A stretch of 64,000 nt of DNA from Pseudoalteromonas flavipulchra NCIMB 2033 = ATCC BAA-314 (GTDB lineage: Bacteria; Pseudomonadota; Gammaproteobacteria; Enterobacterales; Alteromonadaceae). Made by a program: the position numbers and the translations under genes. The notes beneath the pieces were generated by a model. That model was given only the letters and a program-made list of their open reading frames with translations, searched no databases and had not been told where the DNA came from. The stretch covers positions 491,141 to 555,140 of the forward strand of contig JWIH01000021.1 of the NCBI GenBank assembly GCA_000814665.1, written 5' to 3'. Of this stretch, positions 47,385 to 57,393 are shown one piece after another (positions within the stretch are counted from its first letter, which is position 1; every line of letters begins with the position of its first letter).

Positions 47385-48092
47385 GTGGAACAAATCACTA
47401 TCGAGCCCATCGGCTTTATCCAATCTCCTTATAAACAGAAGTTCGCTATCCCGAGACAACCAAGGCTTGTCCCAGAGGCAAAAGCCAAGCTTAGATTTGT
47501 TGGTGAATTCAATCGCGAAGAATTTGTTCGTGGTATTGAAGCGTTCACGCATATTTGGTTGTTGTTTCGCTTTCATGAAACCGCTGATAAGGGCTACTCT
47601 GCGCTTGTACGCCCTCCGAGACTCGGTGGCAATGAACGTAAAGGCGTGTTTGCGACTAGAGCGACTTTTCGACCCAACGGGATTGGCATGAGTGCAGTAA
47701 AGCTTGAGGGCGTAGAATATAAAAATGGTCAGCTGGATCTGTTGCTCTCCGGTGTAGATTTATTGGACGGTACACCAATCATTGATATAAAGCCGTATCT
47801 CCCCTATTCAGATGCCTTGGTGGATGCCACAGCAGGCTTTGCTGATACTCGGCCAGAAACGCAAATGTCTGTTAGTTTCTCAGACGAGGCTATTGTTTTT
47901 ATTGAAAAACAAAAAAACTATCCTGAACTTCAGCAATTCATTACCAATGTACTGAAGCAAGATCCTCGTCCAGCTTATAAAAAGAAACGCACATCACAGC
48001 AGGACTATGGTATGAGTTTGTATGATTTTAATATCCGCTGGACAGTAGATGGTGAGCATAACCATGTCACTGAAATTTCGTTAGCAAAATAG
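47385..48092 (+). CDS. trmO: tRNA (N6-threonylcarbamoyladenosine37-N6)-methyltransferase TrmO
   Basis: TrmO methylates t6A37 in tRNA-Thr using S-adenosylmethionine. The 235-residue protein starts at GTG 47385 and shows IEPIGFIQSPYKQKFAIPRQ, FTHIWLLFRFHETADKGYSA, VRPPRLGGNERKGVFATRAT, and FRPNGIGMSAVKLEGVEYKN, the YaeB/TsaA fold. PYSDALVDATAGFADTRPE is also conserved. Length equals E. coli TrmO. It precedes proS on the same strand by 131 bp, as in E. coli. A stem GCGGCTA / TAGCCGC lies in that spacer. Confidence 0.93.
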   Translation: MEQITIEPIGFIQSPYKQKFAIPRQPRLVPEAKAKLRFVGEFNREEFVRGIEAFTHIWLLFRFHETADKGYSALVRPPRLGGNERKGVFATRATFRPNGIGMSAVKLEGVEYKNGQLDLLLSGVDLLDGTPIIDIKPYLPYSDALVDATAGFADTRPETQMSVSFSDEAIVFIEKQKNYPELQQFITNVLKQDPRPAYKKKRTSQQDYGMSLYDFNIRWTVDGEHNHVTEISLAK

Positions 48093-48223
48093 CAAATTCA
48101 GCGGCTTGTCAATAAACTTATAAATTATGAAGATGTTTAGGTATTAAAGCTTTTTAAGCGGCTACTGCACTGCTAGAATAGCCGCCAATAAGAGAACAAT
48201 AAGTAACTTATACTGGAATAATA

Positions 48224-49951
48224 ATGCGTACGAGTGAATATATATTAGCGACTCTAAAAGAGACGCCGTCTGATGCAGAGGTGGTAAGCCACCAGCTAAT
48301 GCTTAGAGCGGGTATGATCCGTAAATTGGCTTCAGGTCTTTATACTTGGCTACCATCAGGCCTAAAAGTTTTCCGCAAAGTAGAGCGAATTGTCCGTGAA
48401 GAAATGGACAAAGCGGGAGCGATTGAGCTGCTAATGCCAGTGATCCAGCCTGCAGAGCTATGGGAAGAGTCAGGCCGTTGGGAACAGTTTGGTCCTGAAC
48501 TACTTCGTATTAATGACCGTCATGGCCGTCCATTTGCACTTGGTCCAACGCATGAAGAAGTGATCACTGATCTTGTACGTCGCGAAATCAACAGCTATAA
48601 GCAACTGCCGATCACACTTTATCAAGTCAGTACGAAAGTACGTGACGAAGTTCGTCCACGTTTTGGTGTGATGCGCGCGCGTGAATTCACCATGAAAGAT
48701 GCCTATTCATTCCACATGACTGATGAGTGTCTTGAAAAAACGTATCACAAGATGTTCCAAGCTTACTGCAACATTTTTGATCGTTTAGGCGTTGACTACC
48801 GTCCTGTTATTGCTGACAGTGGTTCAATTGGCGGCAACCTATCGCATGAGTTCCATGTACTTGCAGAGTCTGGTGAAGATGCAATCGCATTCAGTGATGA
48901 AAGTGACTACGCTGCAAACATTGAAAAGGCAGAAGCGCTTGCGCCAACTGAAGCTCGCCCAGCGCCAAGTAAAGAGCTTAATACGTTTGACACACCAGAA
49001 GCTTTCACCATCGCTGAACTAAAAGCAAAACATGGCGTTAAACCACACCGTGGTGTGAAAACACTCATCGTGTATGGTGCACCAGACGAAGATGGTAAAC
49101 GCGGCCTTGTCGCACTTATCGTTCGTGGCGATCATGATTTAAATGAGCTTAAAGTTGAGAAATTAGCACTAGTGGATTCACCGCTAGAGATGGCGAGCGA
49201 AGAAGACATTGTTAACACTATTGGTGCAAAACCAGGCTCTTTGGGGCCTGTTGGTCTTTCAATGCCTGTTATTGTCGATCGCAGCGCAGCTATCATGGCT
49301 GATTTTGTTGCTGGTGCAAACAAAGATGGTGTTCACTACAGTGGGATCAACTGGGACAGAGACGTAAGCGCTTATACTGTTGAAGATATCCGTAACGTGG
49401 TTGAAGGCGATCCAAGCCCTTGTGGTAAAGGTAAAATCCTTATCAAACGTGGTATCGAAGTAGGTCACGTGTTCCAGCTTGGTACTAAGTACTCTGAAGC
49501 AATGAAAGCTGGTGTACTTGGCGAAGAAGGGAAAAACCAAACATTAACCATGGGTTGTTATGGTATTGGCGTTTCTCGTATCGTTGCCGCAGCAATCGAG
49601 CAAAATAACGATGATTACGGTATCAAATGGCCTGTTGCTATTGCGCCATTTGAGTTGGCAATCGTGCCAATGAATATGCATAAGTCTCACCGTATCCCAG
49701 AGATCGCAGAAAAGTTCTATGCAGATCTACAAAATGCGGGAATTGATGTGTTATTCGACGACCGTAAAGAGCGTCCGGGGGTTATGTTTAACGATATGGA
49801 ACTTATCGGTATTCCATACACCCTAGTGATTGGCGAGCGTAACCTTGATGAAAATAAGGTTGAGCTGAAAAATCGTCAAACTGGCGAAAAACTAATGCTG
49901 GATATTGGATCTGCGGTTGAAACAATCGTTAATGCAATTAAAAGCAAATAA
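48224..49951 (+). CDS. proS: Proline-tRNA ligase, bacterial type
   Basis: A class II synthetase charging tRNA-Pro. The 575-residue protein has the class II motifs in order: motif 1 around [17 protein letters not shown], motif 2 [20 protein letters not shown], and motif 3 [18 protein letters not shown]. The editing (INS) domain is inserted at about residues 225-400 ([30 protein letters not shown]), and the anticodon-binding domain ends the protein. Length is that of the full bacterial form, so Ala-tRNA-Pro editing is retained. A strong terminator follows. Confidence 0.98.
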   Translation: MRTSEYILATLKETPSDAEVVSHQLMLRAGMIRKLASGLYTWLPSGLKVFRKVERIVREEMDKAGAIELLMPVIQPAELWEESGRWEQFGPELLRINDRHGRPFALGPTHEEVITDLVRREINSYKQLPITLYQVSTKVRDEVRPRFGVMRAREFTMKDAYSFHMTDECLEKTYHKMFQAYCNIFDRLGVDYRPVIADSGSIGGNLSHEFHVLAESGEDAIAFSDESDYAANIEKAEALAPTEARPAPSKELNTFDTPEAFTIAELKAKHGVKPHRGVKTLIVYGAPDEDGKRGLVALIVRGDHDLNELKVEKLALVDSPLEMASEEDIVNTIGAKPGSLGPVGLSMPVIVDRSAAIMADFVAGANKDGVHYSGINWDRDVSAYTVEDIRNVVEGDPSPCGKGKILIKRGIEVGHVFQLGTKYSEAMKAGVLGEEGKNQTLTMGCYGIGVSRIVAAAIEQNNDDYGIKWPVAIAPFELAIVPMNMHKSHRIPEIAEKFYADLQNAGIDVLFDDRKERPGVMFNDMELIGIPYTLVIGERNLDENKVELKNRQTGEKLMLDIGSAVETIVNAIKSK

Positions 49952-49971
49952 GCCTACGTAAATTGTATAAT

Positions 49972-50000
49972 AAAAGAGCATACAGATGTATGCTCTTTTG
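49972..50000 (+). terminator. Rho-independent terminator after proS
   Basis: Twelve-base perfect arms AAAAGAGCATAC / GTATGCTCTTTT with an AGAT loop. The T run is part of the 3' arm. Confidence 0.88.
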
Positions 50001-50081
50001 TCATATTAGCTTCTCCTAACTGCCCCGCCACTGTCATCTTTGCCTCTTAGCATTGTCATTATTACGCTAAAGAGCCAAGCC

Positions 50082-50882
50082 ATGAAAACAACATACTATC
50101 CGAGTATTTGGATCTCAGACGTACACTTGGGCTACAAGGACTGTAAAGCGAAGTTCTTGCTAGATTTTCTCAACAAAACTGAATGTGATGTACTCTATCT
50201 GGTTGGTGATATCGTTGATCTATGGTCAATGAAACGCCAGTTTTTTTGGGATCCATCCCACTATCAGGTATTAGAATGCATACAAAAAAAAGCGGGATCT
50301 GGTACACGCGTTATCTACATACCGGGTAATCACGACGAAACCTTCAGAAACTATGTTGGGCAAACGCTTTTTAAAGTCGAAGTGCATAAAACCTTTATTC
50401 ATACCACTTCCGCAGGTAAGCGGTTTTTATTACTACACGGTGATGATTTTGACTCGGCAACAAGATACAACAAATTGATCAGTATCATTGGGGATGCCGC
50501 TTATGATTTTCTACTCTTCTTAAATCGCTGGACCAATCGTGTACGGCGCTTATATGGCGGTCATTATTGGTCGCTTGCATCTTGGCTGAAAAAACGCGTG
50601 CATAAAGCCAGAGAGGCCATTGCCGCATTCGAGAATGCAGCAATTCATGAAGCGAAGAAACAAGGTGTCGACGGTATTATCTGCGGGCATATCCACCAAC
50701 CAGAGATCCGTGTCGTAGATGGTATTGTGTACTGCAACGATGGTGATTGGATAGAAAACTGCACGGCATTGGTTGAAAACCAAGAAGGTCGTATCGAATT
50801 GCTGCATTGGTCAGATGTACAATCTGTCCTCAACGTAGTTGAAATTGACAATGTTAAAACCGATAATGTTGAAGCCGCTTAA
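50082..50882 (+). CDS. LpxH-like metallophosphoesterase (UDP-2,3-diacylglucosamine diphosphatase family)
   Basis: A 266-residue calcineurin-like phosphoesterase. Metal-binding motifs are in order: WISDVHLG, LVGDIVDLW, YIPGNHDE, LLHGDDFD and GHIHQPE. LpxH-family proteins hydrolyse UDP-2,3-diacylglucosamine in lipid A synthesis. This one is longer than E. coli LpxH (240) and looks like the LpxH2-type branch, so its substrate is uncertain. ATG 50082 starts just before the beta strand with SDVHLG. The longer frame to 50040 has no ribosome site. It is convergent with a small membrane protein gene. Confidence 0.8.
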   Translation: MKTTYYPSIWISDVHLGYKDCKAKFLLDFLNKTECDVLYLVGDIVDLWSMKRQFFWDPSHYQVLECIQKKAGSGTRVIYIPGNHDETFRNYVGQTLFKVEVHKTFIHTTSAGKRFLLLHGDDFDSATRYNKLISIIGDAAYDFLLFLNRWTNRVRRLYGGHYWSLASWLKKRVHKAREAIAAFENAAIHEAKKQGVDGIICGHIHQPEIRVVDGIVYCNDGDWIENCTALVENQEGRIELLHWSDVQSVLNVVEIDNVKTDNVEAA

Positions 50883-50898
50883 TTAGCGGCTTTAGTTC
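50872..50898 (+). terminator. Hairpin terminator at the end of the LpxH-like gene
   Basis: Arms AAGCCGCT / AGCGGCTT with a TAATT loop include the stop codon and are followed by TTTAGTTCTTT. It may also end the convergent gene from the other side. Confidence 0.55.
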
Positions 50899-50904
50899 TT
50901 TCGG

Positions 50905-51198
50905 TCACTCTTCTTTTAATAGCTTATGCAGTAAATCGATGCGTTTATTGATACGCTTGTTTTGCACGTGTGCCTCTGCGCTTAAGCTCATCATTAAAAT
51001 CAAAAAGATGTATAAAACGGGTTGTTCAATAATTTCCGGATAGCGATAAATTAAAAATACGACTGCCGTTAGCATACCGATGATCTGGTAGAATCGTCGC
51101 TTATTATTAGGCCTCAGCGAATTAAACTCTTTTAGTATCGCTTCCTTTCGCGACATATCCTCAAACAGCGCTTGAGGACAATCCTGATTTTTCTTCAT
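50905..51198 (-). CDS. Small membrane protein of unknown function
   Basis: A 97-residue protein with two predicted membrane helices (about 38-50, IIGMLTAVVFLIYRY, and 58-75, PVLYIFLILMMSLSAEAHV). They are flanked by basic segments (RPNNKRR and QNKRINKRIDLLHKLLKEE). No family was recognised. Position between two other genes and a normal start (after CATAT, with a weak ribosome site) make it plausible. Confidence 0.55.
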   Translation of the reverse strand: MKKNQDCPQALFEDMSRKEAILKEFNSLRPNNKRRFYQIIGMLTAVVFLIYRYPEIIEQPVLYIFLILMMSLSAEAHVQNKRINKRIDLLHKLLKEE

Positions 51199-51346
51199 AT
51201 GCTTTCACTTATGTATAGCGAAGTTATATTCGAAATAAACAATCGCCGTTGGTTAACAATACTTGTTGCCCAAAATGGGGAATTACCCAAGCTTTATCAC
51301 TTAAAAAGACGTTTTATGAAAACAATCTCCGCTTTTGTCAGGTGTG

Positions 51347-52495
51347 TTATATCACAAATGTGGTCATTGCCCAGACAATAATACCGATAATAAACACTAG
51401 AATGCCATATTGAAAATGCCTCACCATTGGGAACACCGCTTTATCCGTACGCTCAATAGACAAAGGATATTGCCAATGCGTTAACGCAAGTAAGAGTGGT
51501 TCGGCTTCTACGCTCATGCCAGAAAGTGAAACCGTTGCGCCATACTCAGTATCAAAGACCAAATCAACAATATGATTACGACGAGTCGACGCGGTTAACC
51601 TATCCAAGTCGCTGACTGTAAACGTATTCCAGTGTACCTTAATATCGTTAACTTCATCCTTTTTTACCTCACGTGCTTGTTTATCTGTAAACAGTAACGC
51701 AGGTAGCAGCAAACTATTTTCCTCAACCTTAATTTGGTTACAGGGCGATTGGTAAACAAAATAGTGTTTATTACTGATGAGTAAAGACGTCAACCAATAG
51801 CTCAAATACGTGAGCACCAAAAATACCAAACCAGCTATGTAATTTTGTGACGAGTAAAGAATAAAGCAGGTCATTAGAGCAAAAGCCCCTACCACCATCC
51901 AAACAATATGCAGCTTATGCTTAGGCGTCGGTAGTGCACATCGTAACACGGAGAATCGCGCTTCAATATCGCGATTGCTATTCATAAATAAAGGAAATAA
52001 TCTTGCAAGGCTAGTGGAAGTTGAGCTCGTAGCTGATCTTCTATCTACATCCGCGCCCGCCGTTGGTTGAACGTTATGGTCAAGAGCTGATGCAGACAAA
52101 AGCGCGGTGAGTTTATCAGCTTGCCGTAAACACGAAAATGAATAGACCGCAGGCTCCTCACTTTCTGATAGATAACTTATACCAATATAATTGAGTTGCT
52201 TGTTACCACCCGAAGATACATCAGTCACAGTTGAAAGCGGTATCACACACTCGTCTATTCGCCAAACACTTACATTCAATAACGATAGTTGTTTAGTGAT
52301 AACAAACTGCTTTTGTGCAGGGTCAAACATTAAACGATTACGGTATGACAATAGTAACAAAGAAATCACTAAGTAGATCAGAGCTTCCAAAAAGCTTGAC
52401 CCGACTAAGTGAAAAACCGACGATAACAAGAATAAAATGGCAATGCCTTTAGTAACTGATCCACTGACTGACTTAAGTACCGTGGTTGATGTCAT
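51347..52495 (-). CDS. Predicted membrane protein of unknown function
   Basis: A 382-residue protein with about five membrane helices: two near the N-terminus (GIAILFLLSSVFHLVGSSF and EALIYLVISLLLLSY), two in the middle (VWMVVGAFALMTCFILY and IAGLVFLVLTYLSYWLTSLL) and one at the C-terminus (YGILVFIIGIIVWAMTTFVI). Between them are two similar PH-like segments (LMFDPAQKQFVITKQLSLL and HYFVYQSPCNQIKVEENSLL), suggesting an internal duplication of a helix-pair plus soluble-domain unit. No family was recognised. It is separated from the ABC transporter genes by a hairpin. Confidence 0.6.
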   Translation of the reverse strand: MTSTTVLKSVSGSVTKGIAILFLLSSVFHLVGSSFLEALIYLVISLLLLSYRNRLMFDPAQKQFVITKQLSLLNVSVWRIDECVIPLSTVTDVSSGGNKQLNYIGISYLSESEEPAVYSFSCLRQADKLTALLSASALDHNVQPTAGADVDRRSATSSTSTSLARLFPLFMNSNRDIEARFSVLRCALPTPKHKLHIVWMVVGAFALMTCFILYSSQNYIAGLVFLVLTYLSYWLTSLLISNKHYFVYQSPCNQIKVEENSLLLPALLFTDKQAREVKKDEVNDIKVHWNTFTVSDLDRLTASTRRNHIVDLVFDTEYGATVSLSGMSVEAEPLLLALTHWQYPLSIERTDKAVFPMVRHFQYGILVFIIGIIVWAMTTFVI

Positions 52496-52592
52496 CCTAC
52501 ATTCCTTGAGTGACTAAAATTGAAACCTACGACTTCCGCAAGCTATCCAAATAAACAGCAGGCTAAATTACAAAAAGTTAAGCACTGAATAA

Positions 52593-52617
52593 GGCGTTTA
52601 TCGTACAGAAAAACGCC
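52593..52617 (-). terminator. Hairpin downstream of the NatAB-like operon
   Basis: Read on the minus strand: arms GGCGTTT / AAACGCC around an 11-base loop, then TTATT. It lies about 35 bases after the permease stop. Confidence 0.5.
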
Positions 52618-52650
52618 ATAACTCTCAATGACTCACGCCTAGCTGAAACT

Positions 52651-53859
52651 TTACCTAAACAATACGGTTTCTTTATTAAACCATTTAACGCAGCACACGA
52701 GTAACCCCGCTGCTAAAACAGCAGAAGCGCCAAAAATTAATGCGACGTATCCATAATCAACCGTGCCTTTGATGATTTCTTTAATCGCTAATGCGACATT
52801 GGTAATTGGGATCAATGCGGTTTTTGCGGTTAACTCCATATTTGGCATTAAAGACATCACAATGGGAATGAAGATCCCCATGCTAAGTGGTCCCATGTAG
52901 TTTTGTGCTTCTTTAAAGGTTCTGGCGTAAATTGAGATGGCAAGTGTTAGCGACGAAAGCATCACAGCAACAGGAAGCAACAACGCAAAAATCAAGACAA
53001 AGTCTAATAATGCAACCGACGAGAAGGCGTTTTTAATAACATCTAGTTCGACAAAGCTACTGGCAATCCCTATCCACAGCGCCATACTGGAGACCGTGAT
53101 AAGCGCACAGAATATTGAACTGCTCAATACGGTTAAAAATTTACCTAACACCAGCTCCGTGCGTGAGATTGGGGTTAATAACAGCGTCTCTAAAGTGCCA
53201 CGCTCTTTCTCTCCAGCGCCTAAATCAATAGCTGGATAGCTCGCCCCCATCAATACCAACGGAATTAACATGTAAGGGATAAAAGCACCTAACTTCTCGC
53301 CTAAATTTTCGCGTTTGTCAGCAGTATCCACTTTAGTAATCGATATGGGTTGGAGCACTGCCGCTTGCTCCGCTTGCGACAATCCCAGTGAGGTTAACTT
53401 CACCGCTCTGAGTTCATCAGAAAACTTCTTAGCAAGTTTAGACAAGCGGTCGTAAATAAAGTTGATAGATTGCGCATCGTTAAACACGATTTTCCATTCA
53501 CTTTTTACGCCAGACTCTAGATTTTCAACCGGATCGGATGGAATAAAAATCCCAACATCGATCACGCCACTTCGTACCGCATCACTCAATGCTTCGACGC
53601 TATCAAGCTTGAGCTCACCTGCATATTTCTTAAAACTTTTATGATAAAAAACCTGCTCAGAGAACTTTTCAGCATAGGCTTCATTTGCGATGTAATACGT
53701 ATGAACTTCTTGCTTCGCTTCAATGGCGGCTTGTGAAGCCATAAAGCCGACTAAAGCCATAATCACGGGAAATACCAGCATCGGTAGTGCAATCACAAAA
53801 AACAGTGTTTTGCGGTCGCGCAGCAGCTCTCTAATTTCTTTTAAAAATACCTCAAACAT
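52651..53859 (-). CDS. natB: ABC transporter permease, NatB-like
   Basis: A 402-residue ABC-2 type permease. One membrane helix lies at the N-terminus (LFFVIALPMLVFPVIMALVG), followed by a periplasmic domain of about 150 residues and then five further helices. Typical sequences include GEKERGTLETLLLTPISRTE, LVLGKFLTVLSSSIFCALIT and AQNYMGPLSMGIFIPIVMSL. In Bacillus NatAB exports Na+. In gammaproteobacteria the substrate of such pairs is not established. The gene overlaps natA by 8 bases, so the proteins form one transporter. Confidence 0.82.
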   Translation of the reverse strand: MFEVFLKEIRELLRDRKTLFFVIALPMLVFPVIMALVGFMASQAAIEAKQEVHTYYIANEAYAEKFSEQVFYHKSFKKYAGELKLDSVEALSDAVRSGVIDVGIFIPSDPVENLESGVKSEWKIVFNDAQSINFIYDRLSKLAKKFSDELRAVKLTSLGLSQAEQAAVLQPISITKVDTADKRENLGEKLGAFIPYMLIPLVLMGASYPAIDLGAGEKERGTLETLLLTPISRTELVLGKFLTVLSSSIFCALITVSSMALWIGIASSFVELDVIKNAFSSVALLDFVLIFALLLPVAVMLSSLTLAISIYARTFKEAQNYMGPLSMGIFIPIVMSLMPNMELTAKTALIPITNVALAIKEIIKGTVDYGYVALIFGASAVLAAGLLVCCVKWFNKETVLFR

Positions 53860-54637
53860 GCCGTGCTCCCGTTAACAAATTTAAAAATGCCTGATTTAGC
53901 TCTTCACTTTGCCCCTTTGCTTTAAACTCAGCCAAGCAGCCATCAAAACAGGTGATCCCTTTATCGATAACAGACACCCTATCGCACAATAATGCAACTT
54001 CATCTAAGTGATGGGTAGAAAATATAACGGGTGTACCACGCGCTTTGAGGTCGCGAATAAAAGAGATAACCGTTTGTGTAGTCATAATATCAAGGCCTGT
54101 CGTAGGCTCATCTAGTACCACGACTTTAGGGCTATGTACCACCGCCCTTGCTATATTGGTCTTTTGTTTCATACCGGTCGATAGGTGTTCAGCCCTTTTA
54201 TCTAGAAAGGTCTCCATCTCTAAGCGCTGAAACAGCTCATCGCATTTCGCTTTTAATGCTTTTCCTTTTAAACCATGAAGTCGTGCAAAATATTCAACAT
54301 TTTCTTTGGCGGTTAGACGTCCATATAACCCTGTTGACCCTGATAAAAAACCGATGGCTTTGCGTGCAACAACAGGCTTTTTCACAATATCCTGACCATC
54401 CACTAAGATAGTGCCGGCATCCGGCATCAGTGCAGTTGAGAGCATACGCAAAGTGGTGGTTTTTCCCGCCCCATTGGGGCCGAGCAATCCAAGTACTTCA
54501 CCTTGCCCACAGTGCAAGTTAACCTCTTCTACACTGTGAAAAAAACCATCACGCTCGCGAGGATCCGTCTGACTTTTTTTCTTTTTGTGTTCGCGAGTCA
54601 GGGCGAAGCGTTTTTTTAATCCATTGATAGCTATCAT
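53852..54637 (-). CDS. natA: ABC transporter ATP-binding protein, NatA-like
   Basis: A 261-residue ATPase subunit. It has Walker A GLLGPNGAGKTTTLRML, signature LSTGMKQKTNIARAVVHSPK, Walker B VVVLDEPTTGLDIMTT, and the switch His in VIFSTHHLDEVALLCD. The LSTGMKQ signature is common to the drug/Na-type ABC-2 exporters. It follows the DUF3025 gene by two bases, with AAGGA as ribosome site inside that gene, and overlaps the permease. Confidence 0.9.
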   Translation of the reverse strand: MIAINGLKKRFALTREHKKKKSQTDPRERDGFFHSVEEVNLHCGQGEVLGLLGPNGAGKTTTLRMLSTALMPDAGTILVDGQDIVKKPVVARKAIGFLSGSTGLYGRLTAKENVEYFARLHGLKGKALKAKCDELFQRLEMETFLDKRAEHLSTGMKQKTNIARAVVHSPKVVVLDEPTTGLDIMTTQTVISFIRDLKARGTPVIFSTHHLDEVALLCDRVSVIDKGITCFDGCLAEFKAKGQSEELNQAFLNLLTGARHV

Positions 54638-54638
54638 G

Positions 54639-55463
54639 CTATTTCCTTCTTTTCGGCCTGAAATAGTCCGTATTTTGATAAAATTCTAAATCTTGTGGCT
54701 CATGCCAGTTTGGGATCCCAAGCAGCGGAATGGGTGACATTTTGGTATTATCTTCAAGCAGCCCATCATTGATCAGTGCGACCAATTTATCATCTAACCA
54801 ACGATATTGTTCGCTTAATGAAAGTTGCCAAAATGCGGCATCAACATTGATACACACCAGTTTTCCCGTCAGCCCAATAAAGGGATTGGTTAGCATCTCG
54901 TAGTTTGCGTGGCCAAATACGAAAGGCTTTAGGTTTTGCTGCCATTCTGAGCGATTATCGTAAAATACATTCAGCCATTGGTGTGATTTAAAGGCATCAC
55001 GCCATTTATCATCATCGATTGCCAACACCAAACCACACTCATCAAAAAGTGTTAACGCGTTACGCTTTTTACTCCGCTGCTTTAAACCAAACTGCGCTAT
55101 TTCTTCGATATGTAGGGCATTTAACAAAGCTTTTGTTTTTGGGAATAAACACCAAATCAACGCACCAAATAAGTCGTGCCAATTTTGACTACGCGTCGGT
55201 ACCTGGTGGGTTTCAAAGATAATCTCTTCATAGTATTTATCGCCAAAGTCTATCGTTTCATCGGCCACAAAGCGGGTATCATACTGTTGCAAGCTAATGC
55301 TGTTTACGTGCGAAGACAGCCACTGGGGGCTTGGCCAGTCTTGTTGGCTTTTTAAGTCAAAAAGCTGATTTAAATGGGAAAATGGTTCAGCATGTAAACA
55401 TGCAACCTGCCACGCCTCAGGCGCTGTAAACTTTTTCATTTGATTGAGATACTTATCATGCAA
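54639..55463 (-). CDS. DUF3025 family protein
   Basis: A soluble 274-residue protein matching DUF3025: LQQYDTRFVADETIDFGDKY near the middle, the strongly conserved VPTRSQNWHDLFGALIWCLF, PKTKALLNALHIEEI, NALTLFDECGLVLAIDDDKW and PLLGIPNWHEPQDLEFYQNT near the end. Function is unknown. An alternative ATG at 55439 would remove eight residues, and neither has a clear ribosome site. It is the first gene of the unit with natA and natB, which gives no clear hint of function. Confidence 0.83.
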   Translation of the reverse strand: MHDKYLNQMKKFTAPEAWQVACLHAEPFSHLNQLFDLKSQQDWPSPQWLSSHVNSISLQQYDTRFVADETIDFGDKYYEEIIFETHQVPTRSQNWHDLFGALIWCLFPKTKALLNALHIEEIAQFGLKQRSKKRNALTLFDECGLVLAIDDDKWRDAFKSHQWLNVFYDNRSEWQQNLKPFVFGHANYEMLTNPFIGLTGKLVCINVDAAFWQLSLSEQYRWLDDKLVALINDGLLEDNTKMSPIPLLGIPNWHEPQDLEFYQNTDYFRPKRRK

Positions 55464-55697
55464 TTAGCCGACTATTTTACTGAAGCGCCTGATACTTGGC
55501 AAAAGCCAATTGTAAATGAGCGTAACAGGCTACATCGCATGCTAAAAGTAAGGTAATTATTAAAAATTGTGCTGTGTTCTGTACCAGCTACGGATTTTCA
55601 TTAATTTCTATCTCCTCTAGCCGTCTTGTCCCGCTCGAACTTTTACGCATTTTATGTTACTACTTATGGGTTCCTAACAAGTAAAAGAAAGGCAATT

Positions 55698-57323
55698 ATG
55701 AAACTTAAACTGACGCTCAGCGCTTTATCTATGGCGGTGCTGGCGGGCTGTGTTAGCACTAGCAATAGCCCCCAAGACATCGATACTGCATACAATAGTA
55801 TTAACGATGCTCAACTCAGAGCCCATATTAAAACCCTTGCCTCTGACGAATTTGGCGGCCGAGCTCCGTCAACAAAAGGTGAAGAGCTAACGCTTGCCTA
55901 TTTAACCAAACATTTCAAAGCGCTTGGCTATCAGCCTGGTAATGGCAACAGCTTCTTGCAAGAAGTGCCGCTTGTTTCGCTTGAAGCCGATCCTAATATG
56001 ACGTTAACAATCGGTGGCAAAAACTACGAATATAAAAAAGACATGGTGATGGGCTCAGCCCGTATCAGCGAACTCGAGTCAATCAAAGATTCAGAGCTGG
56101 TTTTTGTTGGCTATGGCGTAAATGCTCCAGAGTACGACTGGAATGACTACGAAGGCCTAGACGTGAAAGGCAAGACAGTGGTGATGCTAGTAAACGATCC
56201 TGGCTTTGCTAACCCTGTGTCGGGTAAATTTACCGGTGAAGCTATGACCTATTATGGTCGTTGGACATACAAATACGAAGAAGCTTCACGCCAAGGCGCA
56301 GCAGGTGCGATCATTATTCACGAAACAGCGCCGGCTTCTTATCCTTGGAGCGTAGTAGAAAACTCTTGGAGTGGCCCACAGTTTGGCTTCCAAAAAGAAA
56401 ATAACAATATGGACCGCGTTGCGGTTGAAGGTTGGGTAACGGTAGACGTTGCTAAAGAGCTGTTTCAAAAGGCAGGACTTGATTTTGACACTGCAAAGAA
56501 AAAAGCTGCTGAAGGCGCATACCACGTTGATATGGGCAACCTAAGCGCGTCAGTTACCGTCAAAAACACCATCAAAAAGTCAACTTCGTATAACTTTATC
56601 GCCACCCTGCCAGGTAGCAAAAAGTCTGACGAGCACATCATCTACTCAGCACACTGGGATCATTTAGGTACCGATCCAAACCGTAAAGGCGACCAGATCT
56701 ATAACGGTGCGCATGATAATGCCAGCGGTACAGGCGGTATGATTGAGGTAGCCGAAGCCTTTACTAAACTGCCCACTAGCCCTAGCCGTTCAATTACGTT
56801 TTTGGCTGTGACGGCTGAAGAGCAAGGTCTATTAGGCTCAAAATTTTATGCTGCAAACCCTGTTATTCCAGCAGAGAAAACCGTTGCTAACATCAATATG
56901 GATAGCCTAAATTTATTGGGTAAAGTAAAAGACATCAGCGTAGTTGGTATTGGTAAATCTGAGCTTGATGAAATGCTAGAAACCGCAGCAAAAGCGCAAG
57001 ACCGTGTCGTTTCAGGGGATCCACGTCCTGCCGCTGGTGGTTACTATCGCTCTGATCACTTCGCATTTGCGAACATGGGTGTGCCTGCAATGTACGCCGG
57101 TGGTGGAACCGAAGCACGTGACGAAGAGACTGAAACCTACCGTAAACGTATGGGCTTAGTATTGCGTGGTTGTTATCATCAGCCGTGTGACCGCTACCGT
57201 GAAGAGTGGGATTTAAGCGGCGCGATACAGGATCTACAGCTGTTCTTTAAAGTTGGCTATGATGCCTCTGAGCAAGATGCATGGCCGAAATGGAAAGCAA
57301 CCGCAGAGTTTCAAAGAAAATAA
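55698..57323 (+). CDS. M28 family aminopeptidase lipoprotein with PA domain
   Basis: A zinc metallopeptidase of 541 residues. The start at 55698 gives a lipoprotein signal (MKLKLTLSALSMAVLAGC, lipobox LAGC) after an AAAGG ribosome site. The frame is open for 24 more codons upstream without a signal. Residues about 135-270 hold a protease-associated (PA) domain (EYDWNDYEGLDVKGKTVVML, GAAGAIIIHETAPASYPW). The M28 domain has zinc ligands in YSAHWDHLG, GAHDNASGTGGMIE, VTAEEQGLLGS, NINMDSLN and YYRSDHFAF. It probably removes N-terminal residues from peptides in the periplasm or at the outer membrane. No transport genes are adjacent. Confidence 0.9.
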   Translation: MKLKLTLSALSMAVLAGCVSTSNSPQDIDTAYNSINDAQLRAHIKTLASDEFGGRAPSTKGEELTLAYLTKHFKALGYQPGNGNSFLQEVPLVSLEADPNMTLTIGGKNYEYKKDMVMGSARISELESIKDSELVFVGYGVNAPEYDWNDYEGLDVKGKTVVMLVNDPGFANPVSGKFTGEAMTYYGRWTYKYEEASRQGAAGAIIIHETAPASYPWSVVENSWSGPQFGFQKENNNMDRVAVEGWVTVDVAKELFQKAGLDFDTAKKKAAEGAYHVDMGNLSASVTVKNTIKKSTSYNFIATLPGSKKSDEHIIYSAHWDHLGTDPNRKGDQIYNGAHDNASGTGGMIEVAEAFTKLPTSPSRSITFLAVTAEEQGLLGSKFYAANPVIPAEKTVANINMDSLNLLGKVKDISVVGIGKSELDEMLETAAKAQDRVVSGDPRPAAGGYYRSDHFAFANMGVPAMYAGGGTEARDEETETYRKRMGLVLRGCYHQPCDRYREEWDLSGAIQDLQLFFKVGYDASEQDAWPKWKATAEFQRK

Positions 57324-57393
57324 TACAAATGATATTGATTTTCATTTAAAATAAAATTAAAGTGCAACTTAGACAATACACGGGTTGCACTTT

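Noticed and set aside
57324-57393. A manganese riboswitch upstream of the MneA-like gene
   Set aside because: The gap is only about 70 bp and no yybP-ykoY motif is visible.
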